A DNA stretch of 33,291 nucleotides, taken from Methanolacinia paynteri. GTDB taxonomy: Archaea; Halobacteriota; Methanomicrobia; Methanomicrobiales; Methanomicrobiaceae. How positions within the stretch are numbered: the first letter of the stretch is position 1; the number at the start of each line of letters is the position of its first letter. The notes below the pieces were generated by a model. It made no database searches. It saw nothing but the letters and a program-made list of their open reading frames with translations, and was not told where the DNA came from. The translations under genes and the position numbers were made by a program. The stretch spans positions 2,786-36,076 of the forward strand of contig NZ_KN360933.1 in NCBI RefSeq assembly GCF_000784355.1, in the 5' to 3' direction. This document shows, one piece after another, positions 8,413 through 16,551 of this stretch.

Positions 8413-9914
8413 ATTTCTTCATTCACGGAGCGGACGGTTTTATCGACAAGACGCTTCGCAGTTTCGTATATTCTTACAAATTCGCTCATTTCAGGCTCCC
8501 TGTTCGCGTATACGACAGAATCGCAGACAGAGAAAACATCCGAATATGTTCCGGCATAGGGATCGCCGGCCTTTTCGAGCTGTGAGAGGGCCTCAGAATT
8601 GGTAAGACTTACATTTTCTCCCGAAGTGACAGAGACGTTCAGTCTTAAAGCCCAGCCCACCCTGCCTACGGCATCTTTCAGATCGCCGCACAGGTACCTG
8701 TCATAACCTTCGGCAAGTAGATCGGAGGGAGAAATCCCTGCTTCGACTCTGGTCAGAATATCGCCATCATCCGGCCCCGGTTTCGTCCTGCGAAGGTGTC
8801 TTAGGTATACCCTGTAAAAGACGAACGCACACACAACCGTAAGGATGATAACAATAACCGGGACGATGAAATGGATTCCGTAATCCGGTTCATGAACTTC
8901 CACGGAGATAATCGCTCCGTCCGAAACCATGACTGCAATGTCTTTTTCAAAGATTCCTTTCGTATATGTGATCCCGATCTGCGATGCATTGACGGTAATA
9001 TTCGTCACCGATCTTGTTACCGAATATCCGTCATCCGAGAATTCGCTGTCAAAGGAGATGTAGGTCGCATTCTCTTCGACACCGTATAAAAGCGGCATTC
9101 TCCCCTCCGATGCTATACCGGTGAAGAGTATTTCATCGCCCGAGATCTCCCCGGACACTCTAATATCAGATTCGTTTTCGCCTGAATAGACCTGTTCGAA
9201 CTCGTCGTTATATGCCCCCAGACCGGGGCTTATGGAAAGGACGCCGGAATTGTAACCTGATTCGTTGAGAAACTGATCGATTACCGGGTATATCGCGGAA
9301 CTGTTTACAACACCTTTTAAGCGATTCTTTTCCACGATTATGTTATTGGTCTCGTTTTCAAGTATTTTTGAAAGCGATTCCATGTTCTCATCCGTCTTTT
9401 TGATAAGGACCTGTTTACCACCCGCCCTCTCACTCCCGCTCTGCTGCGGTGCGCCTTTGTCCATCCTGATCTGAACGCTTTCGAGAACTGAAGTGGCTGG
9501 GGCAGTATCCACACTGCTGTCCGGAATGACTCTGATCCCGGTAAGAGATACATGATATGCATCATCTGCATTGACGCTGTCCGCGTAATCGAATGCTATA
9601 TCAACAAGATACTCGTGCCCGTCAGCCGGCTGAATCGCGAACGATGTCCTCTCAATATCTGCGAATATCACTCGTGCGTCCGTAGAACTCCGGGTGTTGT
9701 CCGCATCATTCAGGTCCCGCACGGTCCAGGTAAACGACCCGTAGATATCTTCGCCAAGAGTGTTCTCAACACCCAGTCCGATCGAGATCTCTTCGTCCGG
9801 GGAACTGTAGATCACCGGACTTTCTGCAGTAAAGATGATCTCTCCTGCTAGGACCGGCTGGAAAAAAAAGACGACGGCAACAAAAAATATTACATAACCC
9901 GGGAGTCTCTTCAT
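8400..9914 (-). CDS. Exported single-pass membrane protein, last gene of the MoxR/VWA cassette
   Basis: Fourth gene of the MoxR-DUF58-VWA cassette, in the position often held by BatD- or DUF4129-like membrane proteins. A signal peptide (KRLPGYVIFFVAVVFFF, cut near AG/EI) leads an ectodomain of about 325 residues. One membrane helix follows at about 347-368 (FIVPVIVIILTVVCAFVFY), a basic stop-transfer RHLRRTK, and a cytoplasmic helical tail of about 130 residues. I see no named domain with certainty; the role as a BatD analogue is inferred from position and topology. The frame opens at a GTG at 9929, but the ATG at 9914 overlaps the previous stop as ATGA, as at the other junctions of this operon, so I chose it (504 aa). 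Confidence 0.8.
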   Translation of the reverse strand: MKRLPGYVIFFVAVVFFFQPVLAGEIIFTAESPVIYSSPDEEISIGLGVENTLGEDIYGSFTWTVRDLNDADNTRSSTDARVIFADIERTSFAIQPADGHEYLVDIAFDYADSVNADDAYHVSLTGIRVIPDSSVDTAPATSVLESVQIRMDKGAPQQSGSERAGGKQVLIKKTDENMESLSKILENETNNIIVEKNRLKGVVNSSAIYPVIDQFLNESGYNSGVLSISPGLGAYNDEFEQVYSGENESDIRVSGEISGDEILFTGIASEGRMPLLYGVEENATYISFDSEFSDDGYSVTRSVTNITVNASQIGITYTKGIFEKDIAVMVSDGAIISVEVHEPDYGIHFIVPVIVIILTVVCAFVFYRVYLRHLRRTKPGPDDGDILTRVEAGISPSDLLAEGYDRYLCGDLKDAVGRVGWALRLNVSVTSGENVSLTNSEALSQLEKAGDPYAGTYSDVFSVCDSVVYANREPEMSEFVRIYETAKRLVDKTVRSVNEEIQEE

Positions 9915-10864
9915 GGAAGAACCCGCCACCTGCCGTAGCGAATAAGGTATTCTGCTATCACCAGCAACCCTGCGAGCAAAAAGAAGAGCCAGCCCACCGG
10001 AGTTTTCTCCTTTTCATGGACTATCGCATCGTCCAGCTGCGAATAGATATTGCCAAGTGTTTTTTCATCCACCGAACTGTAGAACCCGCCGCCTGTGGAA
10101 TCCGCAATATATTCGAGCGTCTCCTCGTCAACGGTCGCATACCGGGGATTGTTCGCCCAGTCGTATCCTACAAGCACCTTCTCCGAGGAGCCCATCGCGA
10201 CGGTGAATACCTGGACTCCGCTCTCCTTCGCAAATTCTGCAGCAGTCTGCGGGGATACATAGCCTGCGTTGGACTCACCGTCCGATAACAGTATAACAAC
10301 GCTTTTCCTGTTCGGGATCGACTTCGACATATCGACCGCCAGTGCAAGGCCGTCTCCTATCGCCGTGGAATCGTCGCTTGCGGCGATCATCCCGAGTTTT
10401 TCGATCACTCTTTGCTTATCGGGACTGAGATAGGCGGCAGTCGAGGCCCCGGAATCGAACGTTATTATTCCCGCGTAGTCCTTCGGGTCGAGCTGGTTTA
10501 TGAGTGTACCGATCGCCTCTTTCGCAGCGGTGATCCTGTCCGGCTGGTAATCGGCCGCCTTCATACTGCCCGAGGTGTCAAGCGCAAATACGATGTTTAC
10601 ACCCTCTTTGGTCTGTTCAAGAGGTAACTGTGGGCCTGCAAGACCAATGAAGATAAATGCAATCGCTATAAGCCCGAGGGAAAACGTGACCTTCAGGAGC
10701 CTTTCCCCCCTTTTTCCGGGATTCGCTGCCTTTATCACCGAGAGCTTCGAGAATTCAAGGGCCCTGAGATATTTTCTCTTTGAAAAGTACCGGCTGTACA
10801 GGATTATCAGGGGAACAAAGATGAGTCCTGCAAGCCAGATAGGGTCTTCGAATTCGACTATCAC
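9911..10864 (-). CDS. VWA-domain membrane protein, BatA-like
   Basis: Membrane-anchored von Willebrand factor A protein. Two membrane helices (about residues 8-23 and 56-77) precede the VWA domain and one follows it (about 292-310). The MIDAS metal site is intact: DTSGSM at 96-101, the later threonine in DDSTAIGDG, and the aspartate in LLSDGESN. MoxR ATPases paired with such proteins are thought to act as chaperones that load metals or assemble envelope complexes. The open frame begins at a GTG at 10885, but a GTG at 10864 overlaps the DUF58 stop as GTGA and gives the usual BatA-like start, so I prefer it (317 aa). It is co-transcribed with its neighbours by overlap. Confidence 0.9.
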   Translation of the reverse strand: MIVEFEDPIWLAGLIFVPLIILYSRYFSKRKYLRALEFSKLSVIKAANPGKRGERLLKVTFSLGLIAIAFIFIGLAGPQLPLEQTKEGVNIVFALDTSGSMKAADYQPDRITAAKEAIGTLINQLDPKDYAGIITFDSGASTAAYLSPDKQRVIEKLGMIAASDDSTAIGDGLALAVDMSKSIPNRKSVVILLSDGESNAGYVSPQTAAEFAKESGVQVFTVAMGSSEKVLVGYDWANNPRYATVDEETLEYIADSTGGGFYSSVDEKTLGNIYSQLDDAIVHEKEKTPVGWLFFLLAGLLVIAEYLIRYGRWRVLP

Positions 10865-11787
10865 TGTTCGGCCACCATCCCGCACAGCCTGAAGTATATT
10901 TTGAGGGACGAAAGGTCGTCGTCATCCGTATAGATCTCCAGGGGACGTATCCCGTAATTTCCGAACGCCCCTTTGATCTCTTCATCCCTTGCGGCATTTG
11001 CCTCCGCGAACTTCTCCCGGAGATCGCCGTCAGAGGTGTTTACTATCATCTCCTCTCCCGTCTCCGGGTCGCGAAGGACGAGATAGCCAATGTCCGCCAG
11101 TTCATATTCGGATCTGTCCCTGATCCATACCGGCCTGATCTCGTGCCTTGCCGACAAGAGACCGATCTCCCTTTCGAATGGCGGAGAGTCGAAGTCCGAC
11201 AGGATTACCACGAGAGACCTCTTTTTTATCGCCGGAAGGAGAGCAGAGAGTGCATTTCCCAGGTCCGTCCCCTGTGACTCCGGCCTGAAATTTATCAGCC
11301 GGCTGACAAGGTACGAGACATGCCTTCGTCCCCTGCCGGGGGGAACGAACAGCTCGACCTTATCTGTGAATATGCACATCCCCACTGGATCTCCACGCAC
11401 CGACGCCGAGAAGATCAGTGAAATCGCGATCCCGAAGATCTTTTCGTCCTTCGAGATCTCCCGCCCGAATGTCCCGGAAGCGCTCCTGTCGATTAAAACA
11501 TACACAGGGGTGTCGTGATCTTCGGTAAATACTCTGAGATATGTCTCGCAGAGTCTTGCGGTACTGTTCCAGTCTATCGCCCGGATGTCGTCCCCGAACG
11601 TATACTCCTTCAGCTCCAGGAATTCCGAACCGGTTCCCGAGAAAGCAGACCTGTGAGAGCCGGTTCCGATCTCCTCGGACAATTTTGCCACGACGATCTC
11701 GATCTCCGATGCCTTTTGCAGGGCCTCGCCTACTGTAAGAGGGGTTATCGCAGAAGGAGCGGACGGATCGATGATCTCAGGGTTCAT
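10861..11787 (-). CDS. DUF58 family protein
   Basis: Cytoplasmic DUF58 protein, a degenerate VWA-fold family nearly always encoded beside MoxR ATPases. The signature FLELKEYTFGDDIRAIDWN, followed by ARLCETYLRVF, is present at about 56-86, and the VWA-like metal loop reads LIDRSASGTFG near residue 100. The length of 308 aa is usual. The ATG overlaps the moxR stop by four bases (ATGA), and the gene's own stop overlaps the next start the same way, which suggests translational coupling through the cassette. The molecular role is unknown. Confidence 0.92.
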   Translation of the reverse strand: MNPEIIDPSAPSAITPLTVGEALQKASEIEIVVAKLSEEIGTGSHRSAFSGTGSEFLELKEYTFGDDIRAIDWNSTARLCETYLRVFTEDHDTPVYVLIDRSASGTFGREISKDEKIFGIAISLIFSASVRGDPVGMCIFTDKVELFVPPGRGRRHVSYLVSRLINFRPESQGTDLGNALSALLPAIKKRSLVVILSDFDSPPFEREIGLLSARHEIRPVWIRDRSEYELADIGYLVLRDPETGEEMIVNTSDGDLREKFAEANAARDEEIKGAFGNYGIRPLEIYTDDDDLSSLKIYFRLCGMVAEQ

Positions 11788-12761
11788 GGGACATCGACAG
11801 ACTGCAACAGTGTTGAGATTATCTCGTCAGGAATCGTGCCTGCGGCCTCCGCCTGGAACGACAGGACAATCCTGTGCCTCAGTACGGGCAGGGCGACGGA
11901 TTTGATATCGTCAGGCGTGATGTATTCTCTCGAAAGGGTCAGGGCACGCGCCTTTGCACATTTGATCAGCCCGATGGACGCCCTGGGGGAGGCTCCGGCC
12001 TTTACGGCTGATGCGACATCCGGAGCATAATCTTTCGGGTTCCTCGTCGAATCGACTATCTTCGATACGTAGTCCATCACGGTCTCGTCCGCATATATGC
12101 CGTTCAGGCATTCCTGTATTTCCGTGATTCGTCCGCGTGCAATCACGTTCGAGACCTCCGGCACATTTCCGCCCGTGTATCTCGCCATTATCTCCTTTTC
12201 ATCGCTTAAAGACGGATAATTCATCACAATCTTCTGCATGAACCTGTCGGTCTGGGCGTTGGGGAGCGGATAGGTGCCCTCCGACTCTATCGGGTTCTGT
12301 GTCGCGAGGACAAAGAACGGCTGCTCTATCGGCCAGGTCTCGCCGTGTATCGTCACCTGCCCCTCCTGCATGGCTTCGAGGAGTGCAGACTGCACCCTCG
12401 GGGGTGCCCTGTTGATCTCGTCGGCGAGGATGATATTATGAAACACCGGGCCTTTCAGTGTCTCGAACGAACTCTTGTAGAGATTGTAGATCTTGGTCCC
12501 CGTAATATCGGCGGGGAGAAGATCGGGCGTGAACTGTATTCTGGCAAAGGAACAGTCTATGCACTTTGCGATTGTATTTACGAGGAGCGTCTTTGCAATC
12601 CCGGGGACGCCTTCAAGGAGGACATGGCCTCCCGCGATCATAGTTACCAGTATGGAGTCTATGACTTCCTCCTGTCCGACTATGCATTTCCCGATCTCTG
12701 TTTTGATCTCCGATATGCTCTGCGCACAATTTTTAATATTTTCAGTATCAGTTCCGGTCAA
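11784..12761 (-). CDS. MoxR-type AAA+ ATPase
   Basis: Hexameric AAA+ ATPase of the MoxR/RavA branch. Walker A is GVPGIAKT (51-58), Walker B IILADEINRAPP (from 110), and sensor 1 is in LATQNP (near 153). The C-terminal lid domain has ASPRASIGLIK. It heads the four-gene cassette with DUF58, VWA and a membrane protein. The start is a TTG at 12761, 9 bases after a strong GGAGGGAG; no ATG or GTG occurs in frame until residue 41, after the conserved IVGQEEV motif, so the TTG is needed. An out-of-frame ATG at 12768 lies between the ribosome site and the TTG. The gene diverges from the TiaS-like gene across about 220 A/T-rich bases. Confidence 0.93.
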   Translation of the reverse strand: MTGTDTENIKNCAQSISEIKTEIGKCIVGQEEVIDSILVTMIAGGHVLLEGVPGIAKTLLVNTIAKCIDCSFARIQFTPDLLPADITGTKIYNLYKSSFETLKGPVFHNIILADEINRAPPRVQSALLEAMQEGQVTIHGETWPIEQPFFVLATQNPIESEGTYPLPNAQTDRFMQKIVMNYPSLSDEKEIMARYTGGNVPEVSNVIARGRITEIQECLNGIYADETVMDYVSKIVDSTRNPKDYAPDVASAVKAGASPRASIGLIKCAKARALTLSREYITPDDIKSVALPVLRHRIVLSFQAEAAGTIPDEIISTLLQSVDVP

Positions 12762-12768
12762 TGAACAT
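12748..12768 (-). other. Six-codon overlapping ORF at the moxR start
   Basis: On the minus strand ATG TTC ATT GAC CGG AAC TGA begins 6 bases after GGAG and straddles the TTG start of moxR in another frame. Its ribosome-site spacing is at least as good as that of the TTG. It may lower or tune moxR initiation, or be chance; only the sequence arrangement is certain. Confidence 0.25.
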
Positions 12769-12868
12769 CTCTCCCTCCTGTATTGTCAACTATTCCTCAA
12801 TTAGATCAAATGAGCTGCCATTCTTCAATAATAAGTACAGGAATATATCAAAGTTAAATGTATTTATT

Positions 12869-12924
12869 TGATAAGATGCGATATAATAACAGTGTTTATC
12901 ATCCGACAACGAGAGATCTTATCA
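12869..12924. promoter_or_regulatory. Repeated TGATAA/TTATCA sites in a divergent promoter
   Basis: TGATAAGAT at 12869-12877 and its exact complement ATCTTATCA at 12916-12924 form a 9-base inverted repeat. A third TTATCATC lies between them at 12896-12903. The region separates the divergent moxR cassette and TiaS/ECF operon, so a regulator bound here could act on both. A TATA-like TTTATAATTA follows at 12950-12959, ahead of the plus-strand gene. Confidence 0.35.
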
Positions 12925-12985
12925 TACCGGATTCTAAACAAATCAACCATTTATAATTAACAAATCAATCCCGGGAACACCGGAG

Positions 12986-13726
12986 GTGACTGAAATTACA
13001 ATATACATAGGAATAGACGATACCGACATCCCCGGTTCCCGCGGAACAGGGCGGCTTGCACACGACGTAGCGATTGCGGTCTCGGAGAAATACCGTGCGT
13101 ATGCAATAACAAGGCACCAGCTCTTTGTAGACGACAGAATCCCGTACACCTCGCACAACAGCAATGCGGTCGTTCATGTCGACGCGTCGGGACCTGAGGT
13201 ATGCAGCGAGATCTTTGAAATTTCAAAACAGGTGATGCTGGACCAGTTCCTGGAAGGAAGCGACCCGGGACTTGCGGTCGGCGATTCCGACCAGATCCGG
13301 CCTCCTCTGATTGTTATGGCCCAGGATGCGAAGACGACCGTCCTCGACCAGGAACTGCCAAGGGCACTTGCAAAGAACCTCGGAATCCGCCTTGAAGGGC
13401 TGGGCGGGACCGAGGACGGGGTGATCGGCGCAATGGCCGGACTCGGTCTTGCCGCGACAAAGGATGACGGCAGGTTCCTGCTCTTAGGCAGTCTCCGCAC
13501 AATAATGAAAGAGACCGATGTGGAAACACTTCTTGCAAACGGCGTCGATTCCGTTTATCTCCCCGACGGAAGACAGGTCACATCCGGGATCATCAGATTA
13601 GGGGGAGGGGAGAACAAAAAGAAGAAGGACAACCGGTACCCCAAACCGAGTGCTGTTGCAGGGAAGACGGTTCTGTTTGTAAAAGAGATAGAGGATGGGA
13701 TCTACCAGGCATATATGAGAAGATAG
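12986..13726 (+). CDS. TiaS-like (TCKD-fold) protein, 246 aa
   Basis: The N-terminus IYIGIDDTDIPGSRGTGRLA carries the IDDTD motif of the kinase-like catalytic domain (TCKD) of TiaS, the enzyme that attaches agmatine to C34 of tRNA-Ile2. True TiaS is about 420 aa with further RNA-binding and zinc domains; this protein lacks them, so it is a stand-alone paralogue of unknown substrate. LGGTEDGVIGAMAGLGLA in the middle is glycine-rich and may bind phosphate. It ends one base before the next ATG and so probably belongs to the ECF operon. The start is odd: the only standard start codon is a GTG lying inside the perfect ribosome site GGAGGTGA (12983-12990). A TATA-like box about 30 bases upstream would leave almost no leader. 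Confidence 0.7.
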   Translation: MTEITIYIGIDDTDIPGSRGTGRLAHDVAIAVSEKYRAYAITRHQLFVDDRIPYTSHNSNAVVHVDASGPEVCSEIFEISKQVMLDQFLEGSDPGLAVGDSDQIRPPLIVMAQDAKTTVLDQELPRALAKNLGIRLEGLGGTEDGVIGAMAGLGLAATKDDGRFLLLGSLRTIMKETDVETLLANGVDSVYLPDGRQVTSGIIRLGGGENKKKKDNRYPKPSAVAGKTVLFVKEIEDGIYQAYMRR

Positions 13727-13727
13727 C

Positions 13728-14537
13728 ATGGAAATCTCCGGACGTGTCGCAGCAGGATTTGCACTGGTCATTGTAGTAATAGGAGTACTGTTTGCAATCC
13801 AGTTCTCGGCGGAGGAGTGGCTGACGCTGAACCCGCCGGAGGATATGACGCCTGCTATAGATACGGAGCACTCGCAGGTTTTTGAAAAGGGCGATTTCAA
13901 TTATATCTCGCAGAAGTACAGGCCCTACAAGGAACCGCTGTTAATTGCGACCGGCGACGATCTGAAGGATTCGACCTGGTACCTGCTCTTTGCAGATCTC
14001 AATGTAACCCCTCCGTTCGGCGGGAATCCGCTGCTGGGGAGAACCGGTTATGTGCAGGTGGAATACGAGTTCGGGAATCTTGCCGGGACTGCCGCTTTTC
14101 ATGTCCTCGGGCCCTATACGGACGGCTCATGGAGGACGAACAGGATGGAGGGCTACGGATCGTCGGCATTATACGTGACCGGCAATTCTTCGCCGGGGAG
14201 CTCTATGAGTGCCGCACTCGATATGGAGGAGTACAATGACTTTTATCTTCTTCCGGCGGGTATGACGGCAGATGATTCTGAAATTTCGGCAGCGTATTCC
14301 TATTATGTATATTTTGATCCGACAAGAGGCGGCCTCGGGTCGCTGCATATCACACGGGACCCGTCCTCGATAAAGGGCGACATCTATTACACCGGCGAAC
14401 AGTCGGGTGTTTTCAATGTAACTCATAACGGAGGCAGCTCCGCTGAGGAGGTCCTGCTCCTTGTCGCAGTGGATGAGATGCAGCCGGACGATTTCTCGCT
14501 GTCGATAGATGCGAAGTTTATACCAACAGAGGACTGA
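13728..14537 (+). CDS. Membrane-anchored protein with circularly permuted DUF3344 domain
   Basis: An uncleaved-looking signal anchor at residues 7-25 (VAAGFALVIVVIGVLFAIQ) leads an extracytoplasmic chain. Residues about 52-126 (FEKGDFNYISQKYRP, then GYVQVEYEFGNLAG) match the second half of the DUF3344 domains elsewhere in this window (FEKDDFTYGPQVTRP; GYIKVEYEFSNL). Residues about 189-264 (GGLGSLHITRDPS, SGVFNVTHNGG, VLLLVAVDEMQPDDFSLSI) match the first half (GGVNALHITNDPS, SGEFWITHTGG, VLLLAVNGTIPDDFSVHI). The halves are therefore in reversed order. It sits one base after the TiaS-like gene and three before the ECF S component, which suggests an accessory subunit of the transporter. Its ligand is unknown. 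The permutation was judged by eye. Confidence 0.75.
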   Translation: MEISGRVAAGFALVIVVIGVLFAIQFSAEEWLTLNPPEDMTPAIDTEHSQVFEKGDFNYISQKYRPYKEPLLIATGDDLKDSTWYLLFADLNVTPPFGGNPLLGRTGYVQVEYEFGNLAGTAAFHVLGPYTDGSWRTNRMEGYGSSALYVTGNSSPGSSMSAALDMEEYNDFYLLPAGMTADDSEISAAYSYYVYFDPTRGGLGSLHITRDPSSIKGDIYYTGEQSGVFNVTHNGGSSAEEVLLLVAVDEMQPDDFSLSIDAKFIPTED

Positions 14538-14540
14538 GCA

Positions 14541-15086
14541 TTGCTTTTTAAGAGAGATTATTTTACGCTGAACGAGATCGCCCTGATGTCTCTTCTCGGG
14601 GGGCTGGTCTTCGTAATGCTTATGGCGCTCAGGATGCCTCTCCACATTCCGGGGCATACCGGAATATTCATGGTAATCCCGGTGATTATCGGGGTCGCGA
14701 TAATCCAGAAACCGGGCAGCGGGACGTATATAGGGCTTGTAGCCGGAGTTCTTCTGTCTTTCTTCGGGGTCAGCGCACTGCATGTCTTCGATGTCTTCCA
14801 GTACACGGCACTGGGAATGGTGACCGACATTATCGGGTACTCCTTCCGCTACAGGATGGACCTGACTCCCGTTTCTGTTCTTGCAGGGATTGCAGGGAAT
14901 CTTGCAAAGATGCTCGTTAACTTCGCTGTGAATCTTGCAATCGGGATTCCGCTTGTCGTGGTTATAATAGAGGCGGGGATCTCGTCGGTAAGCCATACGA
15001 TCTTCGGTGCACTGGGAGGGCTGATCTCCGCGTATCTTGTTGCAAGGCTGATCAGGACAGGAGTGATTACGAGGAATGCCGACTGA
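14541..15086 (+). CDS. ECF transporter substrate-binding (S) component
   Basis: An integral membrane protein of 181 aa with about five or six hydrophobic helices and few charged residues, the size and character of S components of energy-coupling-factor vitamin or metal transporters. PGHTGIFMVIPVIIGVAI and the Gly-rich ALGGLISAYLVARLI end fit this class. The substrate cannot be named from the sequence. The start is TTG at 14541; GAGG eight bases upstream supports it and no ATG is available nearby. The 3' end overlaps the ATPase gene by 11 bases. The identity is supported by the following A and T components. Confidence 0.85.
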   Translation: MLFKRDYFTLNEIALMSLLGGLVFVMLMALRMPLHIPGHTGIFMVIPVIIGVAIIQKPGSGTYIGLVAGVLLSFFGVSALHVFDVFQYTALGMVTDIIGYSFRYRMDLTPVSVLAGIAGNLAKMLVNFAVNLAIGIPLVVVIIEAGISSVSHTIFGALGGLISAYLVARLIRTGVITRNAD

Positions 15087-16551
15087 GACAGGGCCTGCCG
15101 TCAGGATCAGGAACCTTTCCTACAGGTATCCGGGGTATAATACAGCGCCTTCGGTCGCACTCGACGATATAAATCTCGATATCCGTTACGGCGAAAAGGT
15201 GCTTGTGTCGGGTGCTTCCGGTTCGGGGAAATCCAGTCTTCTGAGGTGCATCAACGGTATCATACCTAACTCCGGCAGAAAAGGGAGTGAATTTTCAGGT
15301 GAGGTCTTTGTCTCGGGTATGGACACCCGGTCGCATTCGATTGCAGAGATCTCCGGGACGGTAGGAACGGTCTTCCAGAACCCGGACCAGCAGATAGTTA
15401 CGAACTCGGTCGAATCGGAGATCGCGTTCGGGCTGGAGAATCTCCGTACTCCCCCGGAGGAGATCGGCAAAAGGATCGGGAATATCACCGGGCTCATGCA
15501 TATCGAACACCTGCTTGACAGGGAGACCTCCGATCTTTCATGGGGAGAGAAGCAGAAGGTCGCAATTGCTTCGGTTCTCGTGATGGAGCCCAAAATTGTT
15601 GTTATGGATGAACCCTTCTCCGGTCTCGACCCACGGTCGGCGGCGAGCCTGGGAGAACTGCTGAACACCCTGAACAGAAGGTTCAATCTTACGATCGTCC
15701 TCGCAGAGCACAGGACGGAGCAGGTGTCCGGGATGGTCGACAGGGTTGTGAACCTGGAGAAGGGCAGGATAGCATACGACGGCCCGCCGGATGATGTAGG
15801 GAGTGTTCCCATTTCAAAAGGAACCGACTATCCGTTCGTTCGCCCGGCTCCTTCCGGCATGGAATGTACTCCGGCTATAGAACTTGCAGGTGTAAGTTAT
15901 TCATACCCGGGATCGTCCTCCCCGGCGGTTGACAATATATCCGTGGGATTTTACCCCTCTATGATCACGGTTGTGCTCGGTTCGAACGGTTCGGGAAAGA
16001 GCACTCTTTCAAAACACCTGAACGGACTCCTGAGACCGGACTCGGGATGTATCTGCCTGTACGGGGAAGAGATAACAGGACAGGGAAAAGAGAGCGTTAC
16101 AAAAAAAGTGGGGCTTGTATCCCAGCATGCGGACCACCAGCTTTTCGAGGAGAGCATCCCGGGAGAGTTTTCCTTCGGGCCGGCGAATATCGGAATTCCC
16201 GAAGAAGAGATCAACCGGCGTGTTCCGGAGGTTTTGTCTGCTCTCGATCTCGGCCATATCGACCTGAACACGCCCCCGCTCAGGCTCTCCGCCGGGGAGA
16301 AGCAGAGGATAGCGATAGGGAGCATCCTTGTGATGGAGACCCCGGCGATCGTCCTCGACGAGCCTACGCTTGGCCTCGACAACAGGCTCAAAGATGCACT
16401 GGCCGCCGAACTCAGGAGAAGGGCAATGAAGGGCGGCTGCATTATAGTAATGACCCACGACCTCGAATTCGCCTCGACTCTCCGCCCGGAGAGGGTTCTG
16501 GTGATGGAAAACGGGCGAATATCTCATGATTCGAATAAAGCAGGTGGCTGA
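15076..16551 (+). CDS. ECF transporter ATPase with two fused nucleotide-binding domains
   Basis: Energizing subunit of the ECF transporter, with the two ABC ATPases (EcfA and EcfA') fused in one 491-aa chain. Domain 1 has Walker A GASGSGKSS (46-54), Q-loop QNPDQQ, signature LSWGEKQ (154-160), Walker B IVVMDEP and switch His212. Domain 2 has GSNGSGKST (302-310), Q-loop QHADHQ, LSAGEKQ (404-410), IVLDEP and His461. Both sites look catalytically complete. The QNPDQQ form of the Q-loop is typical of ECF ATPases. It is translationally overlapped with the S gene upstream and abuts ecfT downstream (stop TGA followed at once by ATG). Confidence 0.95.
   Translation: MPTETGPAVRIRNLSYRYPGYNTAPSVALDDINLDIRYGEKVLVSGASGSGKSSLLRCINGIIPNSGRKGSEFSGEVFVSGMDTRSHSIAEISGTVGTVFQNPDQQIVTNSVESEIAFGLENLRTPPEEIGKRIGNITGLMHIEHLLDRETSDLSWGEKQKVAIASVLVMEPKIVVMDEPFSGLDPRSAASLGELLNTLNRRFNLTIVLAEHRTEQVSGMVDRVVNLEKGRIAYDGPPDDVGSVPISKGTDYPFVRPAPSGMECTPAIELAGVSYSYPGSSSPAVDNISVGFYPSMITVVLGSNGSGKSTLSKHLNGLLRPDSGCICLYGEEITGQGKESVTKKVGLVSQHADHQLFEESIPGEFSFGPANIGIPEEEINRRVPEVLSALDLGHIDLNTPPLRLSAGEKQRIAIGSILVMETPAIVLDEPTLGLDNRLKDALAAELRRRAMKGGCIIVMTHDLEFASTLRPERVLVMENGRISHDSNKAGG

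Noticed and set aside
14169-14996. Minus-strand frame of 275 codons opposite the ECF S component
   Set aside because: The plus-strand genes there have coherent membrane topology and operon spacing; the antisense product is a His/Arg/Tyr-rich shadow.
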